64,000 bases of DNA from Christiangramia oceanisediminis (GCF_022570735.2 NZ_JANCNS010000001.1:248001-312000); one strand, 5' to 3'; positions 1-8,728 are shown, counted from the first letter of the stretch. The notes: generated from the letters alone by a model not told the origin. Program-made: numbers and translations.

Positions 1-1
1 C

Positions 2-1342
2 CAGCCAACTTTGCCAAAATATCTAAAGGAATCTGGTTACCAGACAGCCATAGTAGGTAAATGGCATTTGCATGGGAAACCCCAGGGCTTCGACTACTGG
101 CACGTTCTGAACGACCAGGGGAATTATTATAATCCGGAATTTATAAAAGACCAGGACACCACCATTATAGAAGGTTATACCACAGATATTATCACCGATA
201 TGGGTATAGACTGGCTTAGCAATAAACGAGAAAATGAGAAGCCGTTCTTTTTGATGGTTCACCATAAAGCTCCACACCGTAATTGGATGCCTCCAATCAG
301 GCACATCAATACTTACGACTCAATTGAATTCCCGCTTCCTGAAACCTATTTCGCCAGGCATGAAGGGCAGGTCGCTTCGCAGGAACAATTACAAACGATC
401 TACGAGGATATGTACGAAGGTCATGACCTCAAGTTAACTGTATCCAAGGGCAGCGATTCGTTAAGACATAACCCATGGACTTCAGACTTTGACCGAATGT
501 CTAGTGAACAACGAAAAGCCTGGGATGAAGCATACAGGGCTAAAAACGATGCTTTTCATGAAGCAAACCTAACAGGCAGGGAACTCGCCAAATGGAAAGG
601 TCAGCGTTATTTAAGGGATTATATGGGAACCGTACAGGCAGTAGATGAAGGAGTTGGAAAAATTCTGGATTACCTGGAACAAAATGGACTTACAGAGAAT
701 ACCATTATAGTATATACAACAGACCAGGGCTTCTACCTTGGTGAAAAAGGTTTCTTTGACAAGCGATTTATGTATGAAGAATCTCTGGCCATGCCTTTAT
801 TGATTCAGTATCCTCCGGTTATTGAAAAGGGATCAACCGTGGATGCTCTTACTCAAAACCTGGATTTCGCTCCTACCTTTCTGGATTTTGCAGGAGCTAG
901 AATACCAGAAGAAATGCAGGGTAAATCCCTGAAACCACTCCTAACTCCTGATTCAGAAATCGCTGATGGGGAATTCAGGGACGCAGTTTATTATCATTAT
1001 TATGACTTCCCGGCCTTCCATATGGTGAAAAGGCATTATGGAGTGCGCACGGAACGCTATAAGCTTATTCATTTTTATGACGATATAGACACCTGGGAGC
1101 TTTACGATCTAAAAGAAGATCCTACCGAGGTGAATAATCTCTATGGTGAAGCCGAATACGCCGAAATACAGGAACGCCTTCATTCAAAATTAGATTCGCT
1201 GCAGCAGGTTTATAAAGTAACCGAAGCGGAATTCGAAACCACTCCCGAGGAGAAAGTGGAGCAGGCATATAGAAATTTTGCTCGTCTTGCCGGGGAAGAC
1301 CCCGAGACTTACCCCGAAGAAAAGAAATTCGAGGTAGACTAA
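2..1342 (+). CDS. Sulfatase, S1 family (5'-truncated by window edge)
   Basis: Hydrolyses sulfate esters, probably on a polysaccharide or glycan. The reading frame is open to the left edge, so the N-terminus, including the C-x-P-S-R formylglycine motif, lies outside the window. Visible family features are the GKWHLHG segment near the left edge, the metal-site-like TTDQGFYLGEKGFFDKRFMYEES stretch split around position 720-780 (here summarised by TTDQGFYLGEKG), and a C-terminal domain with ERYKLIHFYDD and WELYDLKEDPTEVNNLY, typical of DUF4976. Substrate cannot be assigned: the neighbours are not a polysaccharide utilisation locus, although more genes may lie to the left. Whether it is exported cannot be judged without the N-terminus. 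Confidence 0.9.
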   Translation, partial: QPTLPKYLKESGYQTAIVGKWHLHGKPQGFDYWHVLNDQGNYYNPEFIKDQDTTIIEGYTTDIITDMGIDWLSNKRENEKPFFLMVHHKAPHRNWMPPIRHINTYDSIEFPLPETYFARHEGQVASQEQLQTIYEDMYEGHDLKLTVSKGSDSLRHNPWTSDFDRMSSEQRKAWDEAYRAKNDAFHEANLTGRELAKWKGQRYLRDYMGTVQAVDEGVGKILDYLEQNGLTENTIIVYTTDQGFYLGEKGFFDKRFMYEESLAMPLLIQYPPVIEKGSTVDALTQNLDFAPTFLDFAGARIPEEMQGKSLKPLLTPDSEIADGEFRDAVYYHYYDFPAFHMVKRHYGVRTERYKLIHFYDDIDTWELYDLKEDPTEVNNLYGEAEYAEIQERLHSKLDSLQQVYKVTEAEFETTPEEKVEQAYRNFARLAGEDPETYPEEKKFEVD

Positions 1343-1387
1343 ATAAGAGCCTTTAAGTCAATACTTCTTGTAACAGCATTCATCAAC

Positions 1388-1426
1388 ATATTGGAATTTT
1401 TCCTATTTTTGGAAAAATTCCAATAT
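1388..1426 (+). promoter_or_regulatory. Perfect 16-bp inverted repeat around a -7 box
   Basis: The arm ATATTGGAATTTTTCC (1388-1403) is repeated in perfect reverse complement at 1411-1426. The 7-nt spacer plus the next base spells TATTTTTG (1404-1411), a match to the Bacteroidota -7 element TAnnTTTG. The right arm runs into the start codon at 1425. This may be an operator that masks the promoter, or an RNA hairpin over the start codon. No TTTG is seen at the usual -33 distance. Confidence 0.55.
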
Positions 1427-2684
1427 GAATTTTGAAAGGATCAAAGAAAAGCTAAGCATCCTGGCTGATGCTGCCAAATATGATGTTTCCTGCTCCAGCA
1501 GCGGCAGCAAACGAAAGAACACCAATAAAGGCCTTGGAGATTCATCAGGCATGGGCATCTGCCATTCCTATACCCAGGATGGACGATGCGTTTCTCTCCT
1601 AAAGATCCTGCTTACCAATCACTGTATCTTCGATTGCGCCTATTGCGTGACACGCAAAAGCAATGATATTAAAAGAGCCGCTTTCAAGGTTCAGGAAGTG
1701 GTTGACCTTACCATTAGTTTTTACAGGAGAAATTATATCGAAGGTCTCTTTCTAAGTTCAGGAATTTTTAAGGATCCAGATTACACCATGGAACGTCTTA
1801 TCCAGGTGGCCAGGAAATTAAGAGAGGAAGAGAATTTTAACGGCTATATTCACTTAAAGAGCATTCCAGGAGCCAGTGATGAGCTTATGAGGGAAGCCGG
1901 TTTATATGCCGATCGGTTAAGCGTCAATATCGAAGTTCCTACCAGGTCAGGATTAAAACTGCTGGCACCTGATAAAAAACATGAAGATTTCATGAAACCT
2001 ATGGAAAAGGTTAAAAATGAGATCATTCAATTCAAACAGGAATCCAGACTTATTAAAAGTACTCCAAAATACGCACCTGCCGGCCAGAGCACCCAGATGA
2101 TCGTGGGCGCTACCGGTGAAAGTGATCGCGACATCATGTATTCTTCAGCCTTTTTCTATAAAAAATATCACATGAAAAGGGTTTATTATTCTGGCTATGT
2201 TCCTGTATCAGATGATCCCAGGTTGCCTGCTATTGGCACCCAGGTTCCTATGTTGAGAGAGAACAGGCTTTACCAAACCGACTGGTTGATGCGATTCTAT
2301 GGTTTCGACATCAGGGAGTTATTGAACGACAACTTCAGAAACCTGGACCTGGAAATCGATCCTAAATTAAGCTGGGCATTGAGGAACCGCCATTTATTTC
2401 CGGTAGATATCAATCGGGTCGAAAAACAGTTGCTTCTTAGAGTCCCTGGGATTGGTCTAAAATCGGTTAATAAGATCATCCAGGCCAGAAAATTCAGAAA
2501 ACTGAATTGGGATCATTTAAAGAAAATTGGCATTTCTCTTAACCGCGCTAAATTCTTCATTACCTGCGACTCACGGGAGAAGGAAATAAAGGATTACTCC
2601 AGCGAGAATCTTAAGCAAATAATCATCAAGAATTCAACCAGTAAATATCGTAAAGAGATCACCCCTCAGTTAAGCCTTTTCTAA
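1425..2684 (+). CDS. Radical SAM protein, putative DNA modification/repair (TIGR03916-like)
   Basis: A 419-residue radical SAM protein of the family usually found next to, or linked with, a uracil-DNA-glycosylase-like partner. The cluster motif is C-x3-C-x2-C in NHCIFDCAYC near residues 66-73. The C-terminus has a helix-hairpin-helix DNA-binding segment (LLRVPGIGLKSVNKI, around 344-358). The stop overlaps the next start by one base (TAATG), so the pair is translationally coupled. The biochemical reaction of the family is not established as far as I know; DNA repair or modification is inferred from domain content and partner. A large palindrome covers the start region. Confidence 0.8.
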   Translation: MNFERIKEKLSILADAAKYDVSCSSSGSKRKNTNKGLGDSSGMGICHSYTQDGRCVSLLKILLTNHCIFDCAYCVTRKSNDIKRAAFKVQEVVDLTISFYRRNYIEGLFLSSGIFKDPDYTMERLIQVARKLREEENFNGYIHLKSIPGASDELMREAGLYADRLSVNIEVPTRSGLKLLAPDKKHEDFMKPMEKVKNEIIQFKQESRLIKSTPKYAPAGQSTQMIVGATGESDRDIMYSSAFFYKKYHMKRVYYSGYVPVSDDPRLPAIGTQVPMLRENRLYQTDWLMRFYGFDIRELLNDNFRNLDLEIDPKLSWALRNRHLFPVDINRVEKQLLLRVPGIGLKSVNKIIQARKFRKLNWDHLKKIGISLNRAKFFITCDSREKEIKDYSSENLKQIIIKNSTSKYRKEITPQLSLF

Positions 2685-3460
2685 TGAAACCAACCAGCCT
2701 AATATATGACGGTAGTTTCAAGGGTTTTCTTACCGCTATTTTCACCATCTATGAGGAAAAACTGGAACCCATGGCCATTAATCCAACAGAAGAAAAAACT
2801 TCAGGTCTTTTTAGCGAAAATCTGGAGGTGATCACAGATGAACTTAAGGCCCGGCGTGTGCTGAATGGGATTAGGAAAAAGATCTCCCAGATCGCCTTCA
2901 CCAGGATCAAATATGCTTTTCTAAGCGAACTCCCGGGGATGGAATTACAGCTATACAAAATGTTTGAGTATATATTTCAAAGTGAGGAAAAAGTAGCTAC
3001 TGATTATTCACATCCCGCAGTTCTGAATATCGCTAAAACTGCTAAAAAAGTAGGCAGGGAGAAGCATCGCATGGAAGCCTTCGTCAGGTTCAGGCTTACT
3101 AAGGACGATCTGTATTTTGCGATGATAGAACCAGACTTCAATGTACTCCCGCTTATCGCGAAACATTTTAAAAGCCGTTATGCCGATCAGAACTGGATAA
3201 TTTATGATCAAAAACGAAAATTTGGTATTTATTACAATTTGAAGGAGGTAGAATTCATTAGCCTGGAGTTACCAAAAGATATAGGTTTATCCGGCGCCAA
3301 TCAGGAATATTTTGATGCTACCGAAATTCAATTTCAAAAACTTTGGAAAAAGTATTTTGATAGCACCAATATCAAAAGCCGCGCAAACACTAAGCTTCAC
3401 GTTCAACACGTACCCAAACGGTACTGGAAATATTTAAGCGAAAAGAGCCCTTTTGCATAA
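2684..3460 (+). CDS. Probable DNA metabolism protein, TIGR03915/DUF4130 family
   Basis: A 258-residue protein matching the family that accompanies the radical SAM protein just upstream (N-terminus LIYDGSFKGFLTAIF; conserved AKKVGREKHRMEAFVRF around residues 121-137; ending in HVPKRYWKYL). In many bacteria this domain is fused to a family-4-like uracil-DNA glycosylase; no glycosylase domain follows here, so this is the short form. The two genes overlap by one base and form one unit. Function is unknown beyond a likely role in DNA repair. The end of this gene contains the -33 element of the next promoter. Confidence 0.75.
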   Translation: MKPTSLIYDGSFKGFLTAIFTIYEEKLEPMAINPTEEKTSGLFSENLEVITDELKARRVLNGIRKKISQIAFTRIKYAFLSELPGMELQLYKMFEYIFQSEEKVATDYSHPAVLNIAKTAKKVGREKHRMEAFVRFRLTKDDLYFAMIEPDFNVLPLIAKHFKSRYADQNWIIYDQKRKFGIYYNLKEVEFISLELPKDIGLSGANQEYFDATEIQFQKLWKKYFDSTNIKSRANTKLHVQHVPKRYWKYLSEKSPFA

Positions 3461-3480
3461 TTAAAATTTGTTTAACTTTG
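3452..3480 (+). promoter_or_regulatory. Bacteroidota-type promoter for the small lipoprotein gene
   Basis: TTTG (3452-3455), a 17-bp spacer, then TAACTTTG (3473-3480) matching TAnnTTTG. The -33 part lies inside the last codons of the preceding gene. The lipoprotein start codon follows at 3508. Confidence 0.65.
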
Positions 3481-3507
3481 TTTCCTCAACTAATTAAACA
3501 TTTTAAA

Positions 3508-3759
3508 ATGAAAAAATTATTCTTACTATTTGCTGTAGCAACAATGTCCCTTTCAATCTACTCTTGTAGAGAAACTACTGAAGAAAAAACCGAAGATGCT
3601 GTAGAAGCAATGGGTGAAGATGTAGAGAACGCTGCTGAGGAAGCAGGGAACGAGATGGAAGAAGCTGGACAGGAAATGGAAAACGCTGCTGAAAACGCAG
3701 AAAACGAAATGGAACAAGAAGTAGAGGAAGAAGTTAACGAAACTGACGATAACGCATAA
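3508..3759 (+). CDS. Small acidic repeat lipoprotein
   Basis: About 83 residues. MKKLFLLFAVATMSLSIYSC is a lipoprotein signal peptide with the lipid-carrying Cys in SIYSC-RE. The mature part is almost entirely Glu/Ala/Asn/Met in an amphipathic pattern with an 11-residue period (EDVENAAEEAGNEMEEAGQ), like apolipoprotein/LEA-type helices. The start at 3508 is chosen because it begins the signal peptide and sits about 28 nt after a good promoter; an upstream in-frame start at 3478 would overlap that promoter. It is a paralogue of the next gene, which has a Lys-rich version of the same repeat. No function can be assigned; membrane or stress association is only a guess. Confidence 0.75.
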   Translation: MKKLFLLFAVATMSLSIYSCRETTEEKTEDAVEAMGEDVENAAEEAGNEMEEAGQEMENAAENAENEMEQEVEEEVNETDDNA

Positions 3760-3780
3760 TCCACCTCTATCTTAAAGGAT

Positions 3781-3812
3781 AAAGCCATTCTTAACGGAAT
3801 GGCTTTTTTTAA
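3781..3812 (+). terminator. Rho-independent terminator
   Basis: Stem AAAGCCATTC / GAATGGCTTT (3781-3790 with 3797-3806), 6-nt loop, followed by a T run to 3810. It separates the two small lipoprotein genes. Confidence 0.85.
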
Positions 3813-3832
3813 TTAAACCTAATTTTAAAAGA

Positions 3833-4108
3833 ATGAAAAAAGCGATCATGTTAGTACTGGCTGTGATCTTCAGCCTATCTATTTATTCTTGTAGAGAGAC
3901 CACCCAGGAAAAAACCGAGGAAGCTGCAGAAGCAATTGGTGAAGATATCGAAGCTGGCGCTAAAAAAGCCGGGGAAAAAATCAAGAAGGGAGCTGAAAAA
4001 GCTGGAGAAGACATCAAAAAAGGAGCTGAAAAGCTGGAAAAGGAAGTAGAGGAAGAGATCAATAATACAGACGACGTTAATAACGAAGAAGCGTCTGATG
4101 ATTTCTAG
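3833..4108 (+). CDS. Small lysine-rich repeat lipoprotein (paralogue)
   Basis: A 91-residue protein with lipoprotein signal MKKAIMLVLAVIFSLSIYSC and the same RETT-EKTE start after the Cys as its neighbour. The middle repeats an 11-residue unit, AGEKIKKGAEK then AGEDIKKGAEK, predicted to form an amphipathic helix; the tail is acidic. The neighbour's repeat is acidic and this one Lys-rich, so the two could pair electrostatically, which is inference. A terminator separates them, so they are probably separate transcripts. LEA-like or apolipoprotein-like by composition only. Confidence 0.75.
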   Translation: MKKAIMLVLAVIFSLSIYSCRETTQEKTEEAAEAIGEDIEAGAKKAGEKIKKGAEKAGEDIKKGAEKLEKEVEEEINNTDDVNNEEASDDF

Positions 4109-4127
4109 ACCTTAAAAAATTGTTCTA

Positions 4128-4161
4128 AAGGCGGAACCCTTGAGGATTCGCCTTATTTTTT
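4128..4161 (+). terminator. Probable terminator with imperfect stem
   Basis: AAGGCG (4128-4133) pairs with CGCCTT (4149-4154) with further imperfect pairing inside, followed by A and six T. It overlaps the last codons of the opposing prenyl synthase gene. Confidence 0.6.
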
Positions 4162-5130
4162 GCGTTCTATTACGTAATTCACCATAAGCTCAAGACTTTC
4201 GCGATAAGGAGATGCAGGGTAATCATCCAGGATCTGCAGTGCCTCCTTTTGAAATTCCTTCATACGCTTAACCGCATAATCCAGGCCTCCGTTATTTTTT
4301 ACGAAATCAATCACTTCGTTCACACGTTTCTTATCCTTATTATGATTTTTCACAGAATTGATGAGCCAGCGCTGATCCTTTTCTGAAACATTATTGAGTG
4401 TATAGATAAGAGGCAGCGTCATTTTCTGCTCTTTGATATCTATCCCGGTTGGTTTCCCGATCCTCTGGGTTCCGTAGTCAAAAAGATCGTCTTTGATCTG
4501 GAACGCCATACCAATAAGCTCTCCAAAACGCCTCATTTTAGGGATCTCCTTGCTATCCGGTTTCACTGAAGCAGCGCCCAGGCTGCAACAAGCCGCTATC
4601 AGGGTCGCAGTCTTTTGCCTGATAATATCATAGTAAACAGCCTCGGTAATATCCAGCCTTCTTGCTTTTTCGATCTGGAGCAACTCCCCTTCGCTCATTT
4701 CCTTAACAGCTACTGAAATGATCTTTAAAAGGTCGAAGTCATTATTATCTATGGAAAGAAGCAAACCTTTTGACAGTAAATAATCACCAACCAAAACGGC
4801 AATTTTATTCTTCCAGAGTGCGTTGATACTGAAGAATCCCCGTCTTCGGTTAGAATCGTCTACCACATCATCATGCACCAGCGTAGCAGTATGTATCAGT
4901 TCTATCACCGAAGCCCCCCTGTAGGTACGCTCGTTCACACTTCCGTCTGAAACCATCTTCGCAACCAGGAACACGAACATAGGCCGCATTTGCTTGCCTT
5001 TTCGGTTTACAATATAATGGGTGATTCGGTTAAGAAGGGCAACCTTCGAAGACATGGATTCGAAGAACTTTTTTTCAAAAAGTTCCATCTCCTTTTCAAC
5101 GGGTAGCTTTATCTGGGAAATTACCTTCAT
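4153..5130 (-). CDS. ispB: Polyprenyl diphosphate synthase (octaprenyl/heptaprenyl type)
   Basis: Condenses isopentenyl diphosphate units onto an allylic primer to make the long prenyl chain of respiratory quinones. The 325-residue length fits the family. The first Asp-rich motif is in LVHDDVVDDSNRRRG (Asp87, Asp88, Asp91, Asp92), the second in FQIKDDLFDYG. The N-terminal KGKQMRP matches the substrate-binding GGKRxRP-type segment with changes. Chain length is not provable from the sequence; in menaquinone-using Flavobacteriia a C30-C35 product is plausible. It is downstream of rlmN on the same strand with a 57-bp gap. Confidence 0.88.
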   Translation of the reverse strand: MKVISQIKLPVEKEMELFEKKFFESMSSKVALLNRITHYIVNRKGKQMRPMFVFLVAKMVSDGSVNERTYRGASVIELIHTATLVHDDVVDDSNRRRGFFSINALWKNKIAVLVGDYLLSKGLLLSIDNNDFDLLKIISVAVKEMSEGELLQIEKARRLDITEAVYYDIIRQKTATLIAACCSLGAASVKPDSKEIPKMRRFGELIGMAFQIKDDLFDYGTQRIGKPTGIDIKEQKMTLPLIYTLNNVSEKDQRWLINSVKNHNKDKKRVNEVIDFVKNNGGLDYAVKRMKEFQKEALQILDDYPASPYRESLELMVNYVIERKK

Positions 5131-5187
5131 AAAGGCCGTAAATATACGTATTTATACTGAAGGAAAACCCATCGAAAATCAGGTGAA

Positions 5188-6231
5188 TCAGGCCGATTTA
5201 TTAGCAAGTTGACCACAGGCCGCATCGATATCCTTACCTCTTGATCGACGGACTGTTACCGTGATCCCATTTCGTTCAAGCATATCCTGGTACATATCGG
5301 TAGCCTGTGAGGGAGCCTGCTGAAAATCACCGTCATCTATAGGATTATACTCGATAAGGTTCACCTTGCAGGGAACATATTTGCAAAATCGCACCAGGGC
5401 CTGGGCATCTTCTCGGGTATCATTGATATCTTTCCACACGATATATTCGTAAGTAATCCTGCTTTTGGTTTTAGAATACCAGTATTCCAGGGCTTCCCTA
5501 AGATCTTCTAGGGGAAAGGTTTCATTGAAAGGCATGATTTGGGTTCGTACTTCATTCCGGGCAGAGTGAAGAGAAACCGCCAGCTTGATCTTGGCTTCAT
5601 CATCTGCCAGCTTTTTGATCATTTTAGGCACACCAGAAGTAGATACCGTGATACGCTTTGGTGACATTCCAAGTCCTTCGGGAGAAGTGATCTTCTCGAT
5701 TGCTTTCATTACATTATTGTAATTCATCAAGGGCTCGCCCATCCCCATGAATACAATATTTGAAAGCGGCCTATCAAAATATAACCGGCTTTCATTATCT
5801 ATGGCAACAACCTGGTCATAGATCTCGTCCGGATTTAGGTTACGCATTCTTTTCAATTTCGCAGTGGCGCAAAACTGGCAGTCCAGGCTACATCCAACCT
5901 GCGAGGAAACACAGGCGGTTGTACGCGATTTGGTAGGGATCAAAACCGATTCCACGGTAAGGGAATCGTGAAGTTTGACCGCATTTTTGATAGTCCCGTC
6001 ACTACTTCTTTGCATTCGATCTACCCGAATGTGATTGATGACGAAATTTTCATCAAGCATCTTGCGGGTTTCCTTTGAGATATTGGTCATATCATCAAAA
6101 GAATGCGCCGCTTTATTCCAGAGCCATTCGTAAACCTGGGTACCTCTAAAGGATTTATCTCCATGCGTAACGAAGAATTGCTGGAGTTGTTCTTTCGTAA
6201 GTGCCCGTATATCTTTCTTCTTTTCCTTCAC
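5188..6231 (-). CDS. rlmN: 23S rRNA (adenine2503-C2)/tRNA (adenine37-C2) methyltransferase RlmN
   Basis: A radical SAM methyltransferase that methylates A2503 of 23S rRNA and A37 of some tRNAs. The 347 residues include the cluster motif Cys114-x3-Cys118-x2-Cys121 (CSLDCQFC), the following MGMGEPLMNY segment, and the C-terminal methyl-carrying Cys at about 339 (AACGQLANKSA). All expected residues are present. It is preceded by a -7 box at 6244-6251 and by the terminator of queA, so it probably starts its own transcript. Confidence 0.96.
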   Translation of the reverse strand: MKEKKKDIRALTKEQLQQFFVTHGDKSFRGTQVYEWLWNKAAHSFDDMTNISKETRKMLDENFVINHIRVDRMQRSSDGTIKNAVKLHDSLTVESVLIPTKSRTTACVSSQVGCSLDCQFCATAKLKRMRNLNPDEIYDQVVAIDNESRLYFDRPLSNIVFMGMGEPLMNYNNVMKAIEKITSPEGLGMSPKRITVSTSGVPKMIKKLADDEAKIKLAVSLHSARNEVRTQIMPFNETFPLEDLREALEYWYSKTKSRITYEYIVWKDINDTREDAQALVRFCKYVPCKVNLIEYNPIDDGDFQQAPSQATDMYQDMLERNGITVTVRRSRGKDIDAACGQLANKSA

Positions 6232-6243
6232 GTCGCTAAATTA

Positions 6244-6251
6244 CAAACTTA
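6244..6251 (-). promoter_or_regulatory. -7 promoter box of rlmN
   Basis: TAAGTTTG on the minus strand matches TAnnTTTG, 12 nt before the rlmN start. No clear TTTG at -33. Confidence 0.45.
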
Positions 6252-6290
6252 ATACCGATTACCTCAGTCTTTTAAAATTCAATAGCTTAC

Positions 6291-6330
6291 AAAAAAGGCC
6301 ATAAACCGAATTTACAGCTTATGGCCTTTT
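6291..6330 (-). terminator. Terminator after queA
   Basis: GGCCATAA (6297-6304) pairs with TTATGGCC (6319-6326); six A at 6291-6296 give the U run on the minus-strand transcript. Confidence 0.85.
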
Positions 6331-6349
6331 GAATATTCATTTTAGAATG

Positions 6350-7405
6350 CTATAGAATTAACATAGCATCCCCATAGGTATAGAACCTGTATTTTTCCTT
6401 TACAGCCTCTTCATATGCCTTTTTCATGAAATCGTGACCCGCAAAAGCCGAAACCATCATCAACAAGGTTGACTTTGGTGTGTGGAAATTGGTGATCATA
6501 CAATTAGCAATATTGAAGTCGTATGGAGGAAAGATGAACTTATTGGTCCATCCGCCAAATTCATTTAAGGTTTGATTAGAAGATACCGCACTCTCCAGTA
6601 CTCTCATCACGGTAGTTCCAACTGCACAAACCTTTCTTTTCTCAAGTTTGGCTTTGTTGATCACATCAGTTGCTTGTTTTTCAATAAAGGCTTCTTCACT
6701 ATCCATTTTGTGCTTGGAAAGATCTTCAACCTCAACCGGGCTAAAAGTTCCTAAGCCAACGTGGAGGGTAACTTCTGCAAAATCGATCCCTTTTATCTCT
6801 AAACGCTTCAGCAAATGTTTCGAAAAGTGAAGTCCTGCAGTAGGTGCAGCCACAGCTCCTTCTTTCTTTGCATAAATCGTTTGGTAACGCTCTTCATCTT
6901 CCGGCTCCACATCTCGCTTGATGTATTTTGGCAGCGGAGTTTGTCCCAGCTCTTTTAATTTTTTGCGGAAATCGCTATACGAGCCGTCGTAAAGGAATCT
7001 CAGGGTACGCCCTCTGGAAGTGGTATTATCAATAACCTCTGCTACCAGGCTTTCGTCTTCGCCAAAGTACAGTTTATTACCAATTCTTATTTTTCTTGCA
7101 GGATCTACCAGAACATCCCATAATTTGGTTTCCGGGTTCAACTCTCGTAATAAGAAAACTTCAATTCTAGCACCGGTCTTTTCCTTGTTTCCATATAACC
7201 TGGCTGGAAAAACCTTGGTATTATTCAGAACCATGACATCTTCTGGCTCAAAATAATCGATTATATCCTTAAACATTTTATGTTCAATCGTCTGTTCCTT
7301 GCGGTTAAGAACCATTAACCTGGCTTCATCCCTATTTTCTGAAGGATATTCAGCCAAAAGTTCTTTAGGCAGATCAAAATTGAAGTTCGAAAGTTTCATT
7401 CCCAT
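6350..7405 (-). CDS. queA: tRNA preQ1(34) S-adenosylmethionine ribosyltransferase-isomerase QueA
   Basis: Transfers the ribosyl part of SAM to preQ1 at the tRNA wobble base, forming epoxyqueuosine. Typical family segments are [19 protein letters not shown] at the N-terminus, [24 protein letters not shown] and [19 protein letters not shown]. Length 351 is usual. The start could be Met1 (7405) or Met3 (7399), since most homologues begin MKLS. A promoter is seen at 7426-7458 and a terminator follows the gene, so it is probably transcribed alone or with weak read-through from aroA. Confidence 0.96.
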   Translation of the reverse strand: MGMKLSNFNFDLPKELLAEYPSENRDEARLMVLNRKEQTIEHKMFKDIIDYFEPEDVMVLNNTKVFPARLYGNKEKTGARIEVFLLRELNPETKLWDVLVDPARKIRIGNKLYFGEDESLVAEVIDNTTSRGRTLRFLYDGSYSDFRKKLKELGQTPLPKYIKRDVEPEDEERYQTIYAKKEGAVAAPTAGLHFSKHLLKRLEIKGIDFAEVTLHVGLGTFSPVEVEDLSKHKMDSEEAFIEKQATDVINKAKLEKRKVCAVGTTVMRVLESAVSSNQTLNEFGGWTNKFIFPPYDFNIANCMITNFHTPKSTLLMMVSAFAGHDFMKKAYEEAVKEKYRFYTYGDAMLIL

Positions 7406-7425
7406 AGTTCCTGTTTTAAAAGCTG

Positions 7426-7458
7426 CAAATATACAATCTCAAGGTAGGGGTTGTCAAG
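7426..7458 (-). promoter_or_regulatory. Promoter of queA
   Basis: On the minus strand TTG (7457-7455, within CTTGACA), a 21-bp spacer, and TATATTTG (7433-7426), a full TAnnTTTG match about 20 nt before the start codon. Confidence 0.6.
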
Positions 7459-7480
7459 TAAAAGACTATTTATTTGGGAA

Positions 7481-8707
7481 TTAAACCAATTCTTCGGTTT
7501 TAAAGCCCAGTGAATTAAGATCTTTCCAGAAATCGGGGTATGATTTGGAAACCACACCGGCGTCTTCGATCTGCACAGGAACCTTTAAAGCTAGTGGCGC
7601 AAAAGCCATTGCCATTCGATGGTCGTGATAGGTCGCTACCTTAACCTGGGTATTCAGGGAACTGGCAGGATATAATTTCAGGCATTCATCGGTTATTTTA
7701 ACCCTCGCCCCAAATTTTTCCATCTCGTTCTTTAAAGCCTGCAACCTGTCGGTTTCTTTGATCTTCAGGGTATGTAAGCCTTTAAGTTCACATTCCACGC
7801 CGAGCGCCAGGCAGGTCACTGCGATGGTTTGTGCGATATCAGGAGAATTTCGAAGGTCTTCCTTTATACTTCTCGCCCGCTGCTGACTGCTTTTCTTCAA
7901 AACTATGCTATTGCCCTGAAATTTGGTTTCAACTCCAAAATTCTTATAGATCTCGGCCAGGGCCGAATCTCCCTGCCTGCTGTCCTTGCGGTAATTAGAT
8001 AACCTGATCTCTGCCGAATCTGAGATCGCAGCCAGGCTGTAAAAGTAGGAAGCTGAACTCCAGTCTGATTCTACAGCGATACTAACGGGTGCTATTTCCT
8101 TGGCTGGTTCTATAAAGATACGGTCATGTACAAATTTTCCTTTGAGGCCTGCGTTTTGAAGAATTTCAAGTGTCATTAAAATATAAGGAGTAGAAGTCAC
8201 AGGCCCTTCCAGCAAGATCTCAAGTCCTTTGGGCAGCGCCGCTCCAATGAGCATCAATGCCGAAATATACTGACTGCTGATGTTGGCCTTCAGCTTAACC
8301 GAATCTACATGAAGCTTTTTTCCTCTAATTCGCAATGGTGGATAACCTGAATTTTCAAGGTATTCGATATCTGCTCCCATTCTCTGCAATGCATCTACCA
8401 ATAACTGAATTGGGCGTTCTTTCATTCGCTTACTACCGGTGATCTCCACTTCGCAGCCTTCCTTTACAGCGAAATAGGCAGTTAAAAAACGCATGGCCGT
8501 GCCCGCATGGTGTATATCAATAAGTCCGTCACCCTGTTCCAGTGCCTTTTGCAAAACCTGAGTATCGTCGCTATTTGAAAGGTTTTCTATTGAAATATTC
8601 GGATATAAGGCCTGAAGGATGAGCAACCGGTTAGATTCGCTTTTTGAGCCTGTTATTTGCAGATCAGCCTGAAGGGAAGGATTGGAATGAGAAACAGAAA
8701 GGGTCAT
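7481..8707 (-). CDS. aroA: 3-phosphoshikimate 1-carboxyvinyltransferase (EPSP synthase)
   Basis: Makes EPSP from shikimate-3-phosphate and PEP, the sixth step to chorismate. The N-terminus ITGSKSESNRLLILQAL holds the phosphate-binding Lys and Ser, HHAGTAMRFLTAYFA the second conserved block, and LKIKETDRLQALKNEM the KE-DR motif; YHDHRMAMAFAPLAL is near the C-terminus. Length 408 is slightly shorter than the 425-450 of many bacteria but usual for this phylum. It sits behind the MazG-like and small membrane protein genes, in the same direction as the Phe/Tyr operon further upstream, but nothing shows it shares that operon's control. Confidence 0.95.
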   Translation of the reverse strand: MTLSVSHSNPSLQADLQITGSKSESNRLLILQALYPNISIENLSNSDDTQVLQKALEQGDGLIDIHHAGTAMRFLTAYFAVKEGCEVEITGSKRMKERPIQLLVDALQRMGADIEYLENSGYPPLRIRGKKLHVDSVKLKANISSQYISALMLIGAALPKGLEILLEGPVTSTPYILMTLEILQNAGLKGKFVHDRIFIEPAKEIAPVSIAVESDWSSASYFYSLAAISDSAEIRLSNYRKDSRQGDSALAEIYKNFGVETKFQGNSIVLKKSSQQRARSIKEDLRNSPDIAQTIAVTCLALGVECELKGLHTLKIKETDRLQALKNEMEKFGARVKITDECLKLYPASSLNTQVKVATYHDHRMAMAFAPLALKVPVQIEDAGVVSKSYPDFWKDLNSLGFKTEELV

Positions 8708-8728
8708 TGAAAAATTTTTAAAGCTAAT

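Noticed and set aside
3478-3507. Longer N-terminus for the first small lipoprotein
   Set aside because: The extra codons overlap the promoter and would place ten residues before an otherwise complete lipoprotein signal peptide.
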